Source: JADJOY01 sp964450125
GTDB taxonomy: Bacteria; JADJOY01
NCBI GenBank assembly: GCA_964450125.1
Contig: CAYVDO010000003.1
Coordinates: forward strand, 1-57,071
Direction of reading: 5' to 3'
DNA: 57,071 nt
Below are positions 8,400 through 17,280 of this stretch, one piece after another; the stretch's first letter is position 1, and each line of letters begins with the position of its first letter. Below the pieces are notes generated by a model. That model searched no databases. It was not told the DNA's origin and saw only the letters and a list, made by a program, of their open reading frames with translations. A program made the translations under genes and the position numbers.

Positions 8400-10334
8400 G
8401 TGGAAGCACAGCCATCGCCACGCCAAGTGCTCGCCCGTCCGTGGATTCGTCTCGCCGTCGTGGCATCGCTCGCCGCATTTCTGCTCGTGTCGCTGTTGCG
8501 CACGGCCTGGCTCTGCGACGACGCTTACATCACGTTCCGGACCGTCGACAACGTGCTCGCCGGCTTCGGCCCCCGCTACAACGTGGCGGAGCGCGTTCAG
8601 ACCTTCACCCATCCGCTTTGGCTCGGCGTGTTGACGGTCGTCACCGCCGTCACGCGTGACGTCTACTACGGCACGCTCGGCGTCTCGATGTTGCTGTCGC
8701 TCGTGTGCGTCCTCGTTCTCGGCCTCGATCCGAAGAGTCGCGGAGCTTGGGCGCTGGTTGCGGTGGCGATGCTGACGCTGTCGCGAAGTTACGTCGATTA
8801 CTCCACCTCCGGCCTCGAGAATCCGCTCAGCCACTTGCTGCTCGTCCTCGTCGCGGGCACGAGCGTGTGGGTGCAGGATCCTCGGAAGAGGGCGCTCGGC
8901 GTTTGTCTCGTCGCATCACTGGTCGGCTGGAATCGGCTGGATCAGCTCCTGCTCGTGGGGCCACTGGTCGTGCTCACGGTTGCGCCGCTGGGTCTGGCGG
9001 CGGCGTTCCGGACGTTGCTGGTGGGCTTCCTACCGCTCATCGGCTGGGAGCTCTTCTCGATCGCGTACTACGGATTTCCGTTTCCCAACACCGCGTACGC
9101 GAAGCTCGCCACCGGGCTCACCCGCGCCACTCTGCTGCGCCATGGCTTGCGCTACCTCGGGGACTTCGTCCGCGACGATCCGGTCGGTGTGTTGACGCTG
9201 GCTCTCGGGCCGGCACTCGCGCTCGCCTCTCGCGAGCGTCGTTCGATCGCGCTGGCCATCGGCGCCTGCGCCTACGTCGCGTACGTGGTGGTGATCGGCG
9301 GCGACTTCATGAGCACGCGGTTCTTCACCGGCCCGCTGGTGGTGGCCGCTTGCTGCATCGCGCGGTCCACGGTGACGACGCGCTCCGCGGTTCCGGTCGC
9401 TTTCGCGGCGACGTTGGCTGCGGCCACGCTGACGCCGCATCCGTCGTGGCGATCGGGGCCGGACTACGGTAGCAGCGCCGAGACTCGGCCGCGGCGCGAG
9501 GACCTGGCCATCCGCGACGAACGCGCCGTGTACTACGGCACGACCGGGCTCCTCCGTCAGACCAACGGCCGCAACGCGAGCGAGCTTTCCGGCCCGTCGC
9601 TCGATCTGGCGCGTCACGCTCGCGCCGCGGCGCCCAGCGTGGTGGTGCCTTTCGCCCTCGGTTTCGTCGGGTACGAGGCCGGTCCCGACGTCCATTTCGT
9701 CGATCGCTACGCGCTCACCGATGCCTTCATCGCGCGCTTGCCCGGAGAGCAGCGCTCCTGGTGGCAGCCGGGCCACGTCTTCCGCGCGATCCCCGAAGGC
9801 TACGTCGAGACGCTGGTCGAACACTCCAATCGGCTCACCGATCCCGGCCTCGCGCGCTACTACGACGTCATGCAGCGCATCACGCGCGGCCCACTCTTCA
9901 CGCTGGATCGTTGGCGAGCGATCTGGGGCATGAACACTCGTGCCTTCGACCACTGGATCGACGTCCCGCGTTATTCCCAGCCCGGCATCACGCGGATCGC
10001 GATCGATCCTGCAGCGACGAGCTGGAGCTCCGACGCGGAGGGGGGCGTCGTGGTTCCGGACGAGGGAATGTGGCTCGAGCTCGGCCGTCCGCGTCACGAT
10101 CGCGCGCTCTCGTTCGAGGTCACCGGCAACGTCGATCTGCAGATCCGCATCGGGCGCGGTGACGATCCGATCGACAGCGGCATCATCCTGGCGAGCCCCG
10201 AGATGGACCCTGCGTTCACGTGGGTGAACGGTGGGGTCTCGGCGACGGGTGTGGCCGCGGGATTCGATCGCGTGGAGATCTATCCGGCGCGGCGCCGCGG
10301 CACGGTTTTCTTCCGCTCGTGCCGTCTCGGCTGA
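8400..10334 (+). CDS. GT-C fold glycosyltransferase, AftB-like
   Basis: This 644-residue integral membrane protein has about nine or ten hydrophobic segments in the first 350 residues and a soluble C-terminal half, presumably periplasmic. The first loop contains LCDDAYITFRTVDN and then ERVQTFTHPLW, matching the catalytic first-loop region of mycobacterial AftB, the terminal arabinofuranosyltransferase acting from decaprenyl-phosphoarabinose. The paired Asp is the expected GT-C metal/nucleophile-binding motif. The GTG at 8400 follows GGAGA at 8391. The acceptor is unknown; in a Gram-negative-type genome it may be a cell-surface glycan. It is a single gene, convergent with the DUF4336 gene. Confidence 0.75.
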   Translation: MEAQPSPRQVLARPWIRLAVVASLAAFLLVSLLRTAWLCDDAYITFRTVDNVLAGFGPRYNVAERVQTFTHPLWLGVLTVVTAVTRDVYYGTLGVSMLLSLVCVLVLGLDPKSRGAWALVAVAMLTLSRSYVDYSTSGLENPLSHLLLVLVAGTSVWVQDPRKRALGVCLVASLVGWNRLDQLLLVGPLVVLTVAPLGLAAAFRTLLVGFLPLIGWELFSIAYYGFPFPNTAYAKLATGLTRATLLRHGLRYLGDFVRDDPVGVLTLALGPALALASRERRSIALAIGACAYVAYVVVIGGDFMSTRFFTGPLVVAACCIARSTVTTRSAVPVAFAATLAAATLTPHPSWRSGPDYGSSAETRPRREDLAIRDERAVYYGTTGLLRQTNGRNASELSGPSLDLARHARAAAPSVVVPFALGFVGYEAGPDVHFVDRYALTDAFIARLPGEQRSWWQPGHVFRAIPEGYVETLVEHSNRLTDPGLARYYDVMQRITRGPLFTLDRWRAIWGMNTRAFDHWIDVPRYSQPGITRIAIDPAATSWSSDAEGGVVVPDEGMWLELGRPRHDRALSFEVTGNVDLQIRIGRGDDPIDSGIILASPEMDPAFTWVNGGVSATGVAAGFDRVEIYPARRRGTVFFRSCRLG

Positions 10335-10422
10335 AAAAACGTGCGTGGGCGGGGCGTCGGATCCGCATCACGTCGGGACGACTGAGTCGATCGCGCTCGC
10401 CGACGAGCCGTCCCGGGCTCGC

Positions 10423-11172
10423 TCAGAGCACGCCTGCGGCGCGCGCGAGCACCTTTCCCGGCCACACGTCCACCGGCTCGCCGTGGCCAGGAATGATCCG
10501 CACCAGATCCTCGCGGCGTGCGAGGCTTTCGAAGTGGGCGCGCAACGCCCGGCGGTCGTCGACCAAGAGCCGGCGCGCCACCGGATTGATCTTCGGCCCG
10601 CCAGTCGAACCGAAGAGCCCGTAGAGCCAGCCGGCGATCCCCGGCAGCGGCGCTTGGTTGAAGAAGAGGTCGTTCAACACGAGCGTGGCGCGCGTGTGCT
10701 CGGGCCCACTCTTGGCGATGAGCACACCCTCGTGGCTGCCTTCGAGAAGTGCAGCCTCCAGTGCAGGATCGCGAGGCAAGACATCGTAGTCGCCGTCCAC
10801 GGCCACACGCTTCTCGACGTGCGCACGGGCCTTGGGTGGGCAGACCACTTTCGCGTTGGGATAGCGCTTCTTGTAGGCGGGCGCGTCGATACGGTGGTAG
10901 CGGCCCGGCACCACGACGAAGGCGGGCTCTCCCCAGGCCTCGAGCTGCGCCATGGCGGTGGGCGCGAGGGCGATCGCGCTGTGCAGCACCAGTCGGCCGT
11001 CGGTGAGCTGCACCACGGTCATCGTCCGGCGCAGCGCGATCGGTAGCCCCGGGATCTCGCCGCTCACCGTCCACAGGTTGGATTCGAGGGCGCGGATCGC
11101 GCCGTGCGGGTGGATGCGCCAGTCCCGCTCGGGTGCTGGCGGAGGTTTGCGGGCATCGTCGCCGTCACTCAT
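10423..11172 (-). CDS. DUF4336 (metallo-beta-lactamase-like) protein
   Basis: This 249-residue soluble protein resembles DUF4336 proteins, a degenerate metallo-beta-lactamase-fold group. Matching features are LWTVSGEIPGLPIALRRTMTVVQL near the N-terminus, then DGRLVLHSAIAL, VVVPGRYHRIDAPAYKKRYP in the middle, and IIPGHGEPV near the C-terminus. The full HxHxDH metal site is not seen, so hydrolase activity is uncertain. The ATG at 11172 overlaps the stop of the SDR gene (ATGA), so the two form an operon and may act on the same substrate. No signal peptide. Confidence 0.7.
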   Translation of the reverse strand: MSDGDDARKPPPAPERDWRIHPHGAIRALESNLWTVSGEIPGLPIALRRTMTVVQLTDGRLVLHSAIALAPTAMAQLEAWGEPAFVVVPGRYHRIDAPAYKKRYPNAKVVCPPKARAHVEKRVAVDGDYDVLPRDPALEAALLEGSHEGVLIAKSGPEHTRATLVLNDLFFNQAPLPGIAGWLYGLFGSTGGPKINPVARRLLVDDRRALRAHFESLARREDLVRIIPGHGEPVDVWPGKVLARAAGVL

Positions 11173-12044
11173 CGGGTGACGACCTTGCGCGTGCCTTCGA
11201 GACCCACCAGCACCGAGCTCACGCTCCACAGGCTGCGTGCCAGCTCGTCGTCGAGCGCTTTGCTGGACGGAGCGGCCTTCTTGCAGCGCACCCAGTAGAG
11301 GCCGGAGCTCTTGGCGCCTTCGGCTGCGCTGGCCAGGAAAACCGAGGTTCGCGCGCCGTCCGCCGGCGGAATCATGAAGAAGCCGGCGACGTCCATCGCC
11401 CAGCCGGGCACGTCGTTTCGCGCGAAGTTCGAGCGCACCACGCCGGGGTGCAGGCAATGGACCGTGACACCCGTGCCGGTGAGCTTGCGCGCCAGCTCGC
11501 GGGTGAAGAGCACGTTCATGAGCTTGGTGTTGCAGTACTGCAGCCAGCCGTTCCAGAAGCGCTCGCCTTGGAGGTTGTCGAAGCGAAGCCAGGCGAAGCG
11601 GTGACCCTCGGATGCGACGGTCACGACCCGCGACGGGCTGCTCTTCTTGAGTGCGTCGAGCAGCAGCGTGGTGAGTAGGAACGGGGCGAGATGGTTGACG
11701 GCGAGCTGCATCTCGAGACCGTCCACGGTGAGCTGCCGTTTCTTGATGTAGGCGCCGGCGTTGTTGACGAGTACGTCGAGGCGGTCGTGGTGCCGGAGGA
11801 ACTCGGCGGCCGCGGCGCGCACTGCCGCCTGCGCGGACAGATCGGCGACGATCAGCTCGACGTTGCCCTTGCCGCCGCGCTGCAGCACCTCCTCGCGCGC
11901 GAGCTCGCCCTTGGTCCTGTCGCGACACACCAGGACCACGTGAGCGCCGAGCTTGGCGAGGCCGATGGCCGTTTCTTTTCCGATTCCCGCGTTGGCGCCG
12001 GTGACGAGACAGACTTTGCCTTGCATCGATTCCATGATCTGCAT
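11169..12044 (-). CDS. short-chain dehydrogenase/reductase (retinol dehydrogenase-like)
   Basis: This is a 291-residue classical SDR oxidoreductase. It has the NAD(P)-binding motif TGANAGIG, with CRD following beta-2 suggesting NADP(H), then NNAGAY, the catalytic Ser in VTVASEGH and the YCNTK catalytic Tyr/Lys, followed by HPGVVRSNFA. It resembles the RDH11-14 / DHRS group acting on hydrophobic alcohols and aldehydes; the true substrate is unknown. ATG codons at 12044, 12035 and 12026 are all possible starts. It is the first gene of a two-gene operon with the DUF4336 protein and is divergent from the lipase gene. Confidence 0.88.
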   Translation of the reverse strand: MQIMESMQGKVCLVTGANAGIGKETAIGLAKLGAHVVLVCRDRTKGELAREEVLQRGGKGNVELIVADLSAQAAVRAAAAEFLRHHDRLDVLVNNAGAYIKKRQLTVDGLEMQLAVNHLAPFLLTTLLLDALKKSSPSRVVTVASEGHRFAWLRFDNLQGERFWNGWLQYCNTKLMNVLFTRELARKLTGTGVTVHCLHPGVVRSNFARNDVPGWAMDVAGFFMIPPADGARTSVFLASAAEGAKSSGLYWVRCKKAAPSSKALDDELARSLWSVSSVLVGLEGTRKVVTR

Positions 12045-12229
12045 CCGTGGCTCGAGGAGAGCGTGGAAGCCACGGAGCTACCACGCCCGGCGCTCGTCGT
12101 CACCGCAGGCGTCGAACCAGTAGGCGGCCAGCGGTGGCGAGCGGTGGCGAGCGGGGCCGAGGTGCGTGGCACGCGGGTCTACGCTACCATCGGATTTCCG
12201 CCCCGACGATCCGTTCGCTCCAGTCGTTC

Positions 12230-13102
12230 ATGGTCGTGGCTTCCCTCGATTCCGAACGCCGTACGGTGCCGATGCTGCGTCGCCGCCGCAAGCTCGGGTC
12301 GTCGCTGGCGCTGGTGGTGGTGGCGCTGGTGTCCGTCGGGGACACCTGCACGGTCGTCGACATCCCGACGCGCTACCCGATCGTGCTGGCGCACGGCTTC
12401 GCGGGCTGGAGCGACATCGGCGGGTACACGTACTTCTACGATGTCGAGTCGCACCTCGAATCGCTCGGCTACACCATGTTCGCGCCGGCGGTATCGCCCG
12501 TCAACGGCATCGACGTGCGTGCCCAGCAGCTCAAGGACGCGATCCTCGACGAATACCCGCACGGCAAGGTGAACATCGTCGCCCACAGCATGGGTGGCCT
12601 CGACGCGCGCTACATGATCACGCACCTGGGCATGGCGAGCCACGTGGCGTCGCTGACCACCATCGCGACACCACATCACGGCTGCGTGATGTCGGACCTG
12701 GGCGTCGGCAACATCCCCGGCGCCACCCAGGAGCTGATCGACTGGATCCTCAACTTCTGGGGACTCGATTGGGACGCGGTCGTCGAGACGACCACCGAGT
12801 ACGTGGAGAACACGTTCAATCCCACGACTCCCGACATGCCGGGCGTCGCGTACTACTCGTATGGCGGCAACGGGCTTTACATCCTCAACTGGAAGCTCGT
12901 GTATTCGTACGCCAAGACCCTCGAGTACCAGGGCATCAACGACGGCATGATCGGCGTGTCGTCCGCCCAATGGGGCACGTATCTGGGCACGCTCGATGCG
13001 GATCACTTCGACGAGGTCGGCCAGCCGCCGGATGCGACCGAGTTCGACCACCTCGCCTTCTACGAGCGGGTCGCGCGGTTTCTCCACACCAACGGCCTCT
13101 GA
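12230..13102 (+). CDS. secreted triacylglycerol lipase (family I type)
   Basis: This 290-residue alpha/beta-hydrolase resembles Pseudomonas/Burkholderia family I lipases. The oxyanion-hole region is YPIVLAHGFAGWSDIGGY, the nucleophile elbow is AHSMGG, and LTTIATPHHG follows; the Asp and His of the triad probably lie in the NDGMIG and FDHLAF regions. The N-terminus has an Arg/Lys cluster and a hydrophobic stretch (LGSSLALVVVALVSV) that reads as a Sec signal. The start may be ATG 12230 or ATG 12272; the later one gives a more normal signal peptide. Family I lipases often need a foldase (Lif), and none is encoded nearby. Confidence 0.87.
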   Translation: MVVASLDSERRTVPMLRRRRKLGSSLALVVVALVSVGDTCTVVDIPTRYPIVLAHGFAGWSDIGGYTYFYDVESHLESLGYTMFAPAVSPVNGIDVRAQQLKDAILDEYPHGKVNIVAHSMGGLDARYMITHLGMASHVASLTTIATPHHGCVMSDLGVGNIPGATQELIDWILNFWGLDWDAVVETTTEYVENTFNPTTPDMPGVAYYSYGGNGLYILNWKLVYSYAKTLEYQGINDGMIGVSSAQWGTYLGTLDADHFDEVGQPPDATEFDHLAFYERVARFLHTNGL

Positions 13103-13138
13103 CCGCGCACGATCCGGCGCACCGACGTCGCAGAGCTC

Positions 13139-13161
13139 ACCGGTGGCGACGAGTCACCGGT
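13139..13161. terminator. hairpin between convergent genes
   Basis: ACCGGTG-N9-CACCGGT forms a perfect 7-bp stem in the 72-bp gap between the convergent lipase and LLM oxidoreductase genes. Its position suits a bidirectional terminator, but no T-run is present on either side. Confidence 0.4.
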
Positions 13162-13174
13162 CCGAGGGGTTCGT

Positions 13175-14167
13175 TCACATCGCTTCGGCGATCACGCGCA
13201 GCGCCTCGGGATCGCGAGTACCCACGAGCATCGTGGTGACCGGGCTCTCTCGCCACGCCTGCAAGCGGTCGCGAATGCGCGTGGCCGGGCCGAGCAGCGC
13301 GATCTCGTCGGCGAGCTCGTTCGGCACGGCAGCCACGGCCTCCTCGCGCTTCCCCGCCAGGAAGAGCTCCTGGATCTTCTCGCCGGCCTCGGCGAATCCC
13401 AGACGCCCGACCCAGTTGAGGTGGAAGTTCTGGCTCTTGGCGCCCATGCCGCCGATGTAGAAGGCCAGGTACCACTTCATGTAGGTGAGCGCTTCCTCGA
13501 GATCGTCCTTCATCACCACGGTCACCGGGCAGGAGATGTCGAAGCCGGGGCGTAGCTTGGCCATCACGTCGGGGTAGATCTTGCGGTAGGGCGAGTAGAA
13601 GACCGGCAGCCAGCCATCGCCGACCTCGCACGCCATCTCGACGTTCTTCGGCCCTTCGGCGCCGATGTAGATCGGAATCTCGCGACGCAGCGGGTGGACG
13701 ATGAGCTTGAGCGGCTTGCCGAGCCCGGCACCGCCCTCGAGCGGAAGCTGGTAATGCTCGCCCTTGAACGTGACCGGCGCGTCGCGGCGCAGGATCTGGC
13801 GCACCAGCGACACGAACTCGCGGGTGCGTCCGATCGGCTTGGGGAAGGGCTGGCCGTACCAGCCTTCCACCACCTGCGGGCCGGACACGCCGATGCCCAG
13901 GATCAGCCGGCCGCCGGAGAGGTGATCGATGGTGGCCGCCGTCATCGCCACGCATGCCGGCGTGCGCGCCGAGACGTGCATGATTCCCGTGCCCAGCTTG
14001 ATCTTGCTGGTGCGTGCTCCGATCCAGCACAGCGGCGAAAAGCAATCGGAGCCGTACGCTTCCGCGGTCCACACCGAGTCGTAGCCCAGATCCTCGGCGT
14101 GACGCACGAGATCGATCGGATCTTCGGGGCCGGACTGCCAATAGCCGAGCATCAATCCGAGCTTCAC
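13175..14167 (-). CDS. LLM-class (F420-dependent type) oxidoreductase
   Basis: This 330-residue bacterial luciferase-like monooxygenase is of the F420-using type. Visible family features are KLGLMLGYW at the N-terminus, HAEDLGYDSVWTAEAYGSD, TGIMHVSARTPACVAM, GRLILGIGVSGPQVVEGWYG and IYIGAEGPKNVE. The start is GTG 14167, directly behind AGGAGG at normal spacing; this rules out the longer reading. Many relatives are annotated as 5,10-methylene-H4MPT reductase-like or putative F420-dependent oxidoreductases, but the substrate cannot be read from sequence. It stands alone on this strand. Confidence 0.9.
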   Translation of the reverse strand: MKLGLMLGYWQSGPEDPIDLVRHAEDLGYDSVWTAEAYGSDCFSPLCWIGARTSKIKLGTGIMHVSARTPACVAMTAATIDHLSGGRLILGIGVSGPQVVEGWYGQPFPKPIGRTREFVSLVRQILRRDAPVTFKGEHYQLPLEGGAGLGKPLKLIVHPLRREIPIYIGAEGPKNVEMACEVGDGWLPVFYSPYRKIYPDVMAKLRPGFDISCPVTVVMKDDLEEALTYMKWYLAFYIGGMGAKSQNFHLNWVGRLGFAEAGEKIQELFLAGKREEAVAAVPNELADEIALLGPATRIRDRLQAWRESPVTTMLVGTRDPEALRVIAEAM

Positions 14168-14525
14168 GCAGACCTCCTGCGAATGCGTCGGCGCCGGGCG
14201 CCGAGTAGAACGTGTTTCACTTCGTGCCAGGAGGTGGCCCAACGCGCTGCGCAAGTCAACTCGTGGACGCGCCGGGCGGTGATGTCACCCGACGGGGATG
14301 CGCAGTCGTGGAGCACCGTTCGACCAGCGCCCGGTGCTTCACCCCTCGAACGGCCTTTGCGTGAGCGTGAACGACTACCAGGCACCGCGATCGCGGGCGT
14401 GAGGCTGCAGCGGCTGATCTCGTCTCCGGCTTCCCGTGCGAGGGGACTGTCCGCAGGTGCGCTGTTACCCTCTGCCGACTTCCCTTCGAGACGACCGGGC
14501 TGGCGCCCGCGAGGAGATGCAGCGC
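14168..14525. other. divergent intergenic region, no gene seen
   Basis: These 358 bp separate the divergent LLM oxidoreductase and GST genes. No reading frame with a credible ribosome binding site or protein similarity was found on either strand. Promoters for both genes must lie here, but no convincing -35/-10 pair was identified. Confidence 0.5.
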
Positions 14526-15152
14526 ATGAAGCTCTACACGTTCCCGATGTCGAACAACGTCATGAAGGTCGTAGCGGTGATGAACCAGCTCGGCTTGAGC
14601 AGCGACTCGCAGTTCATCGACCTCACCAAGGGCGCCCAACTCGCCCCGGACTTCGTGAGGAAGAATCCCAATCACATGGTGCCCACGCTGGAAGACGGGG
14701 ACTTCATGCTGTGGGAGTCGAACGCGATCATGCAGTACCTGTGCTCGAAGAAGCCAGGTCACACGCTCTATCCGTCCGATCCCAAGGTACAGGCCGACAT
14801 CAACCGCTGGATGTTTTGGCAGCTCGCGCATCTGGGCGCGGCTGTGGGTACCATCCAGTACGAGCGCATGGTCAAGGGCATGGTGGGCGGCGGGCCAGCG
14901 GACGACGCCGTGGTGCAACCGGCGCTCGAGCGCTACAAGCGCTTCGTGGCGGTCCTCGACGGTCATCTCACGGGTCGCGAGTGGATCGTGGGCAGCGAAC
15001 CGACGCTGGCGGATTTCGCCGTGGGTTCCTGCTTCATCTACGCCGTCGCCGCCGATCTGCCGCTCGAGCCGTACGCAGAAGTGCGGCGCTGGTACGCCAA
15101 GCTCGCGAGCCTGCCCGCGTGGTCGAGCGCGGTGCAGGTCACACCGGGTTGA
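14526..15152 (+). CDS. glutathione S-transferase family protein
   Basis: This 209-residue GST has an N-terminal thioredoxin-like domain (MKLYTFPMSNNVMKV, then KNPNHMVPTLEDGDFMLWESNAI, with the cis-Pro in MVP and the ES glutathione contact) and a C-terminal helical domain ending in the TLADFAVGS N-capping motif. Ser in the FPMSNN region is a likely catalytic residue. The start at ATG 14526 has GAGGAG at 14511-14516 upstream at good spacing; an ATG at 14517 abuts the SD and is unlikely. The protease gene follows after 7 bp, so they may share a transcript. Substrate unknown. Confidence 0.9.
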   Translation: MKLYTFPMSNNVMKVVAVMNQLGLSSDSQFIDLTKGAQLAPDFVRKNPNHMVPTLEDGDFMLWESNAIMQYLCSKKPGHTLYPSDPKVQADINRWMFWQLAHLGAAVGTIQYERMVKGMVGGGPADDAVVQPALERYKRFVAVLDGHLTGREWIVGSEPTLADFAVGSCFIYAVAADLPLEPYAEVRRWYAKLASLPAWSSAVQVTPG

Positions 15153-15159
15153 GGCGGAC

Positions 15160-17280
15160 GTGCGCCGACTCGGACGCTCACCTCTCGGCGTTGCGCTGCT
15201 CGTGGCGGCGCTCGCCGCCGGCGGCCCCGCGCACGCGCGCGATCTCGCGACTCGCGCTGCCCTCGGCCGCGCCTTCGCCGCCGGAAGGCTCGCCAACGAC
15301 GGTCCAGGGAAGATCGAAGCGAGATTGCAGGCCTTCCTCGCCGATCCCACCGGATCGGGCAACCGCGTCGCGGCGCGGTTCGATGGCACCGATCGCGTCC
15401 AGGTATACGTGCGTGCCGCGGGCTCGGTCGACGCGCTCGCCGTCGCACTCGCGGGAGCCGGCGCGACGATCGAGCATTCGAGCGCGCGCGCCGGATTGAT
15501 CCAGGTGCGCGTACCCGAGAGTCGCGTGGAGGAGATTGCCACCTGGCCGAGTGTCGAGAGCGTGGCACTTCCGAGCTACGCCACGCTTCGGGCGGGAAGC
15601 GTGGCGACCGCTGGCGATGGGATCTTGCGCGCCGACGCGCTTCGGGCGTTGGGTGCGCGCGGCGCGGCGGCGCGGGTGGGCGTCATCTCGGACGGCGCCA
15701 ACGCGCGCGCCGCGGCCGTCGCGAGCGGCGACCTGCCGAGCGACGTGACGGCGCTGAGCGAGTGCGATCCCGCCGTCAGTCGCTCGAGCTGCAACGAAGG
15801 CACGGCGATGCTCGAGATCGTCCATGATCTCGCGCCCGACGCGAAGCTCGCGTTCTGCGGTGGTCTCACCACGCTTGCGTTCGTCGACTGCGTCGGCGAG
15901 CTCCGCGAGCGCTTCGGCGCCAACGTGATCGTCGACGACCTCGGGTTCTTCGGTGAGCCTTACTTCGAGGATGGCGCGGTCGCGACGGCGGTGGCCGAGG
16001 CTGCGGCCGCCGGCGTCGTGTACGTGTCGGCAGCGGGGAACGAGGCGCTCGACCATTACGAGGCCGACTTCACCAGCGTGACCGATCACTTCGTGGACGA
16101 CTCCGGCGCGCCGCTCGAAGAGCAGGATTTCGGTGCGTCGCTCGGCGCCGCCAGCGATTCCACCCTGGACGTGACCGTGCCCGCGGGCGGCAGCTTCAGT
16201 GCCTACCTCCAGTGGAACGATCCATTCGGCGGTGCGGCGAACGACTACGACTTGGTGCTGCTCAACGCGGACGAGGATCGCATCCTGTTCGCGAGCCAGA
16301 CGCGCCAGAGTGGGCGTGGTGATCCGTTCGAGGCCGTCGCGTTCACGAACCCGCTGGGGCGCGCGCTGACGGTCAAGCTCGCCGTCGTGAGGGTGGCGGG
16401 CGAGGCACGCCGCTTGGAGATCTTCCTCGTGGGAGCCGTCGAGTCGCACCAGCACAACGTCGCCGACGGCAGCATCGTCGGACATCCGGCGGTTTCCGGT
16501 GCGATCGCCGCAGGCGCGATCGCCGCCAGCGAACCGGGAAACGACGACATCGAGTCGTTCAGCTCGCGCGGCCCCTCGCGGGTGTTCTTTCCGACGCAAG
16601 AATCGCGGCCCAAACCCGACGTGGCCGGTGTGGATGGCGTCGACGTCACGGGAGTGGGTGGTTTCCCCAGCCCCTTCTTCGGCACCTCGGCGGCTGCACC
16701 GCACGTGGCGGGTGTGGCGGCCTTGCTCGTCGGTGGGCTTCACACCCCGAGCGAGGTGGTTGCGGCGCTCCGGTCGAGCAGCGTCGATCTGGGGGACACG
16801 GGTTTCGATGCGAGCTTCGGTTTCGGTCGTGTGGATGCGATTGCCGCCGCGGCACGCCTCAACGTCGCTCCCAACGCCGTGATCGAGTCGCCGTCGAGCG
16901 ACGTGACGATCGGCGTGGGGGAGGCGGTGACGTTCGCGGGAAGCTGTAACGATCCCGAAGGGCTCACGGGACTCGGTTTCCAGTGGGATTTCGGGGATCC
17001 GGCGATCGCGCCGAGCGACCAGGCGAGCCCCGGAAGCGTGACTTTCGAAAACACGGGTGAGCACGTGGTCCGCCTGGCGTGCAGCGACGGGCTCGGCGCC
17101 TCGGATCCGAGCCCGGCGACCCGCAGGGTGAACGTGGTGATGAGTCGCGCGGGCCACGGTGGCGGTTGCGCGCTTTCGCCCGCGCCGACGGATGCGATGT
17201 CGGCGGTCGCCGAACCGCTGCTGCCGGCGGTGGTCTTCGCTTCGTGGATCGCCGCGCGCCGTCGGGCGGCGCGCCGTTGA
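15160..17280 (+). CDS. secreted S53-like serine protease with PKD-like domain and C-terminal sorting tail
   Basis: This 706-residue exported protein begins with a Sec signal (residues 1-27, cutting near AHA). The protease domain has Asp178 (VGVISDG), Glu213 where subtilisins have His (CNEGTAMLEIVHDLAPDA), oxyanion Asn294 (SAAGNEA) and Ser510 (GTSAAAPHVAG). The Ser-Glu-Asp set matches the sedolisin-like branch of the subtilase fold. A beta-rich insert lies at about 320-430. A PKD-like domain (about 570-655) precedes the tail GGGC (Cys670), a hydrophobic stretch and an Arg cluster, a tripartite signal like MYXO-CTERM-type sorting tails. The start GTG 15160 lies 7 bp after the GST stop. Confidence 0.85.
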   Translation: MRRLGRSPLGVALLVAALAAGGPAHARDLATRAALGRAFAAGRLANDGPGKIEARLQAFLADPTGSGNRVAARFDGTDRVQVYVRAAGSVDALAVALAGAGATIEHSSARAGLIQVRVPESRVEEIATWPSVESVALPSYATLRAGSVATAGDGILRADALRALGARGAAARVGVISDGANARAAAVASGDLPSDVTALSECDPAVSRSSCNEGTAMLEIVHDLAPDAKLAFCGGLTTLAFVDCVGELRERFGANVIVDDLGFFGEPYFEDGAVATAVAEAAAAGVVYVSAAGNEALDHYEADFTSVTDHFVDDSGAPLEEQDFGASLGAASDSTLDVTVPAGGSFSAYLQWNDPFGGAANDYDLVLLNADEDRILFASQTRQSGRGDPFEAVAFTNPLGRALTVKLAVVRVAGEARRLEIFLVGAVESHQHNVADGSIVGHPAVSGAIAAGAIAASEPGNDDIESFSSRGPSRVFFPTQESRPKPDVAGVDGVDVTGVGGFPSPFFGTSAAAPHVAGVAALLVGGLHTPSEVVAALRSSSVDLGDTGFDASFGFGRVDAIAAAARLNVAPNAVIESPSSDVTIGVGEAVTFAGSCNDPEGLTGLGFQWDFGDPAIAPSDQASPGSVTFENTGEHVVRLACSDGLGASDPSPATRRVNVVMSRAGHGGGCALSPAPTDAMSAVAEPLLPAVVFASWIAARRRAARR

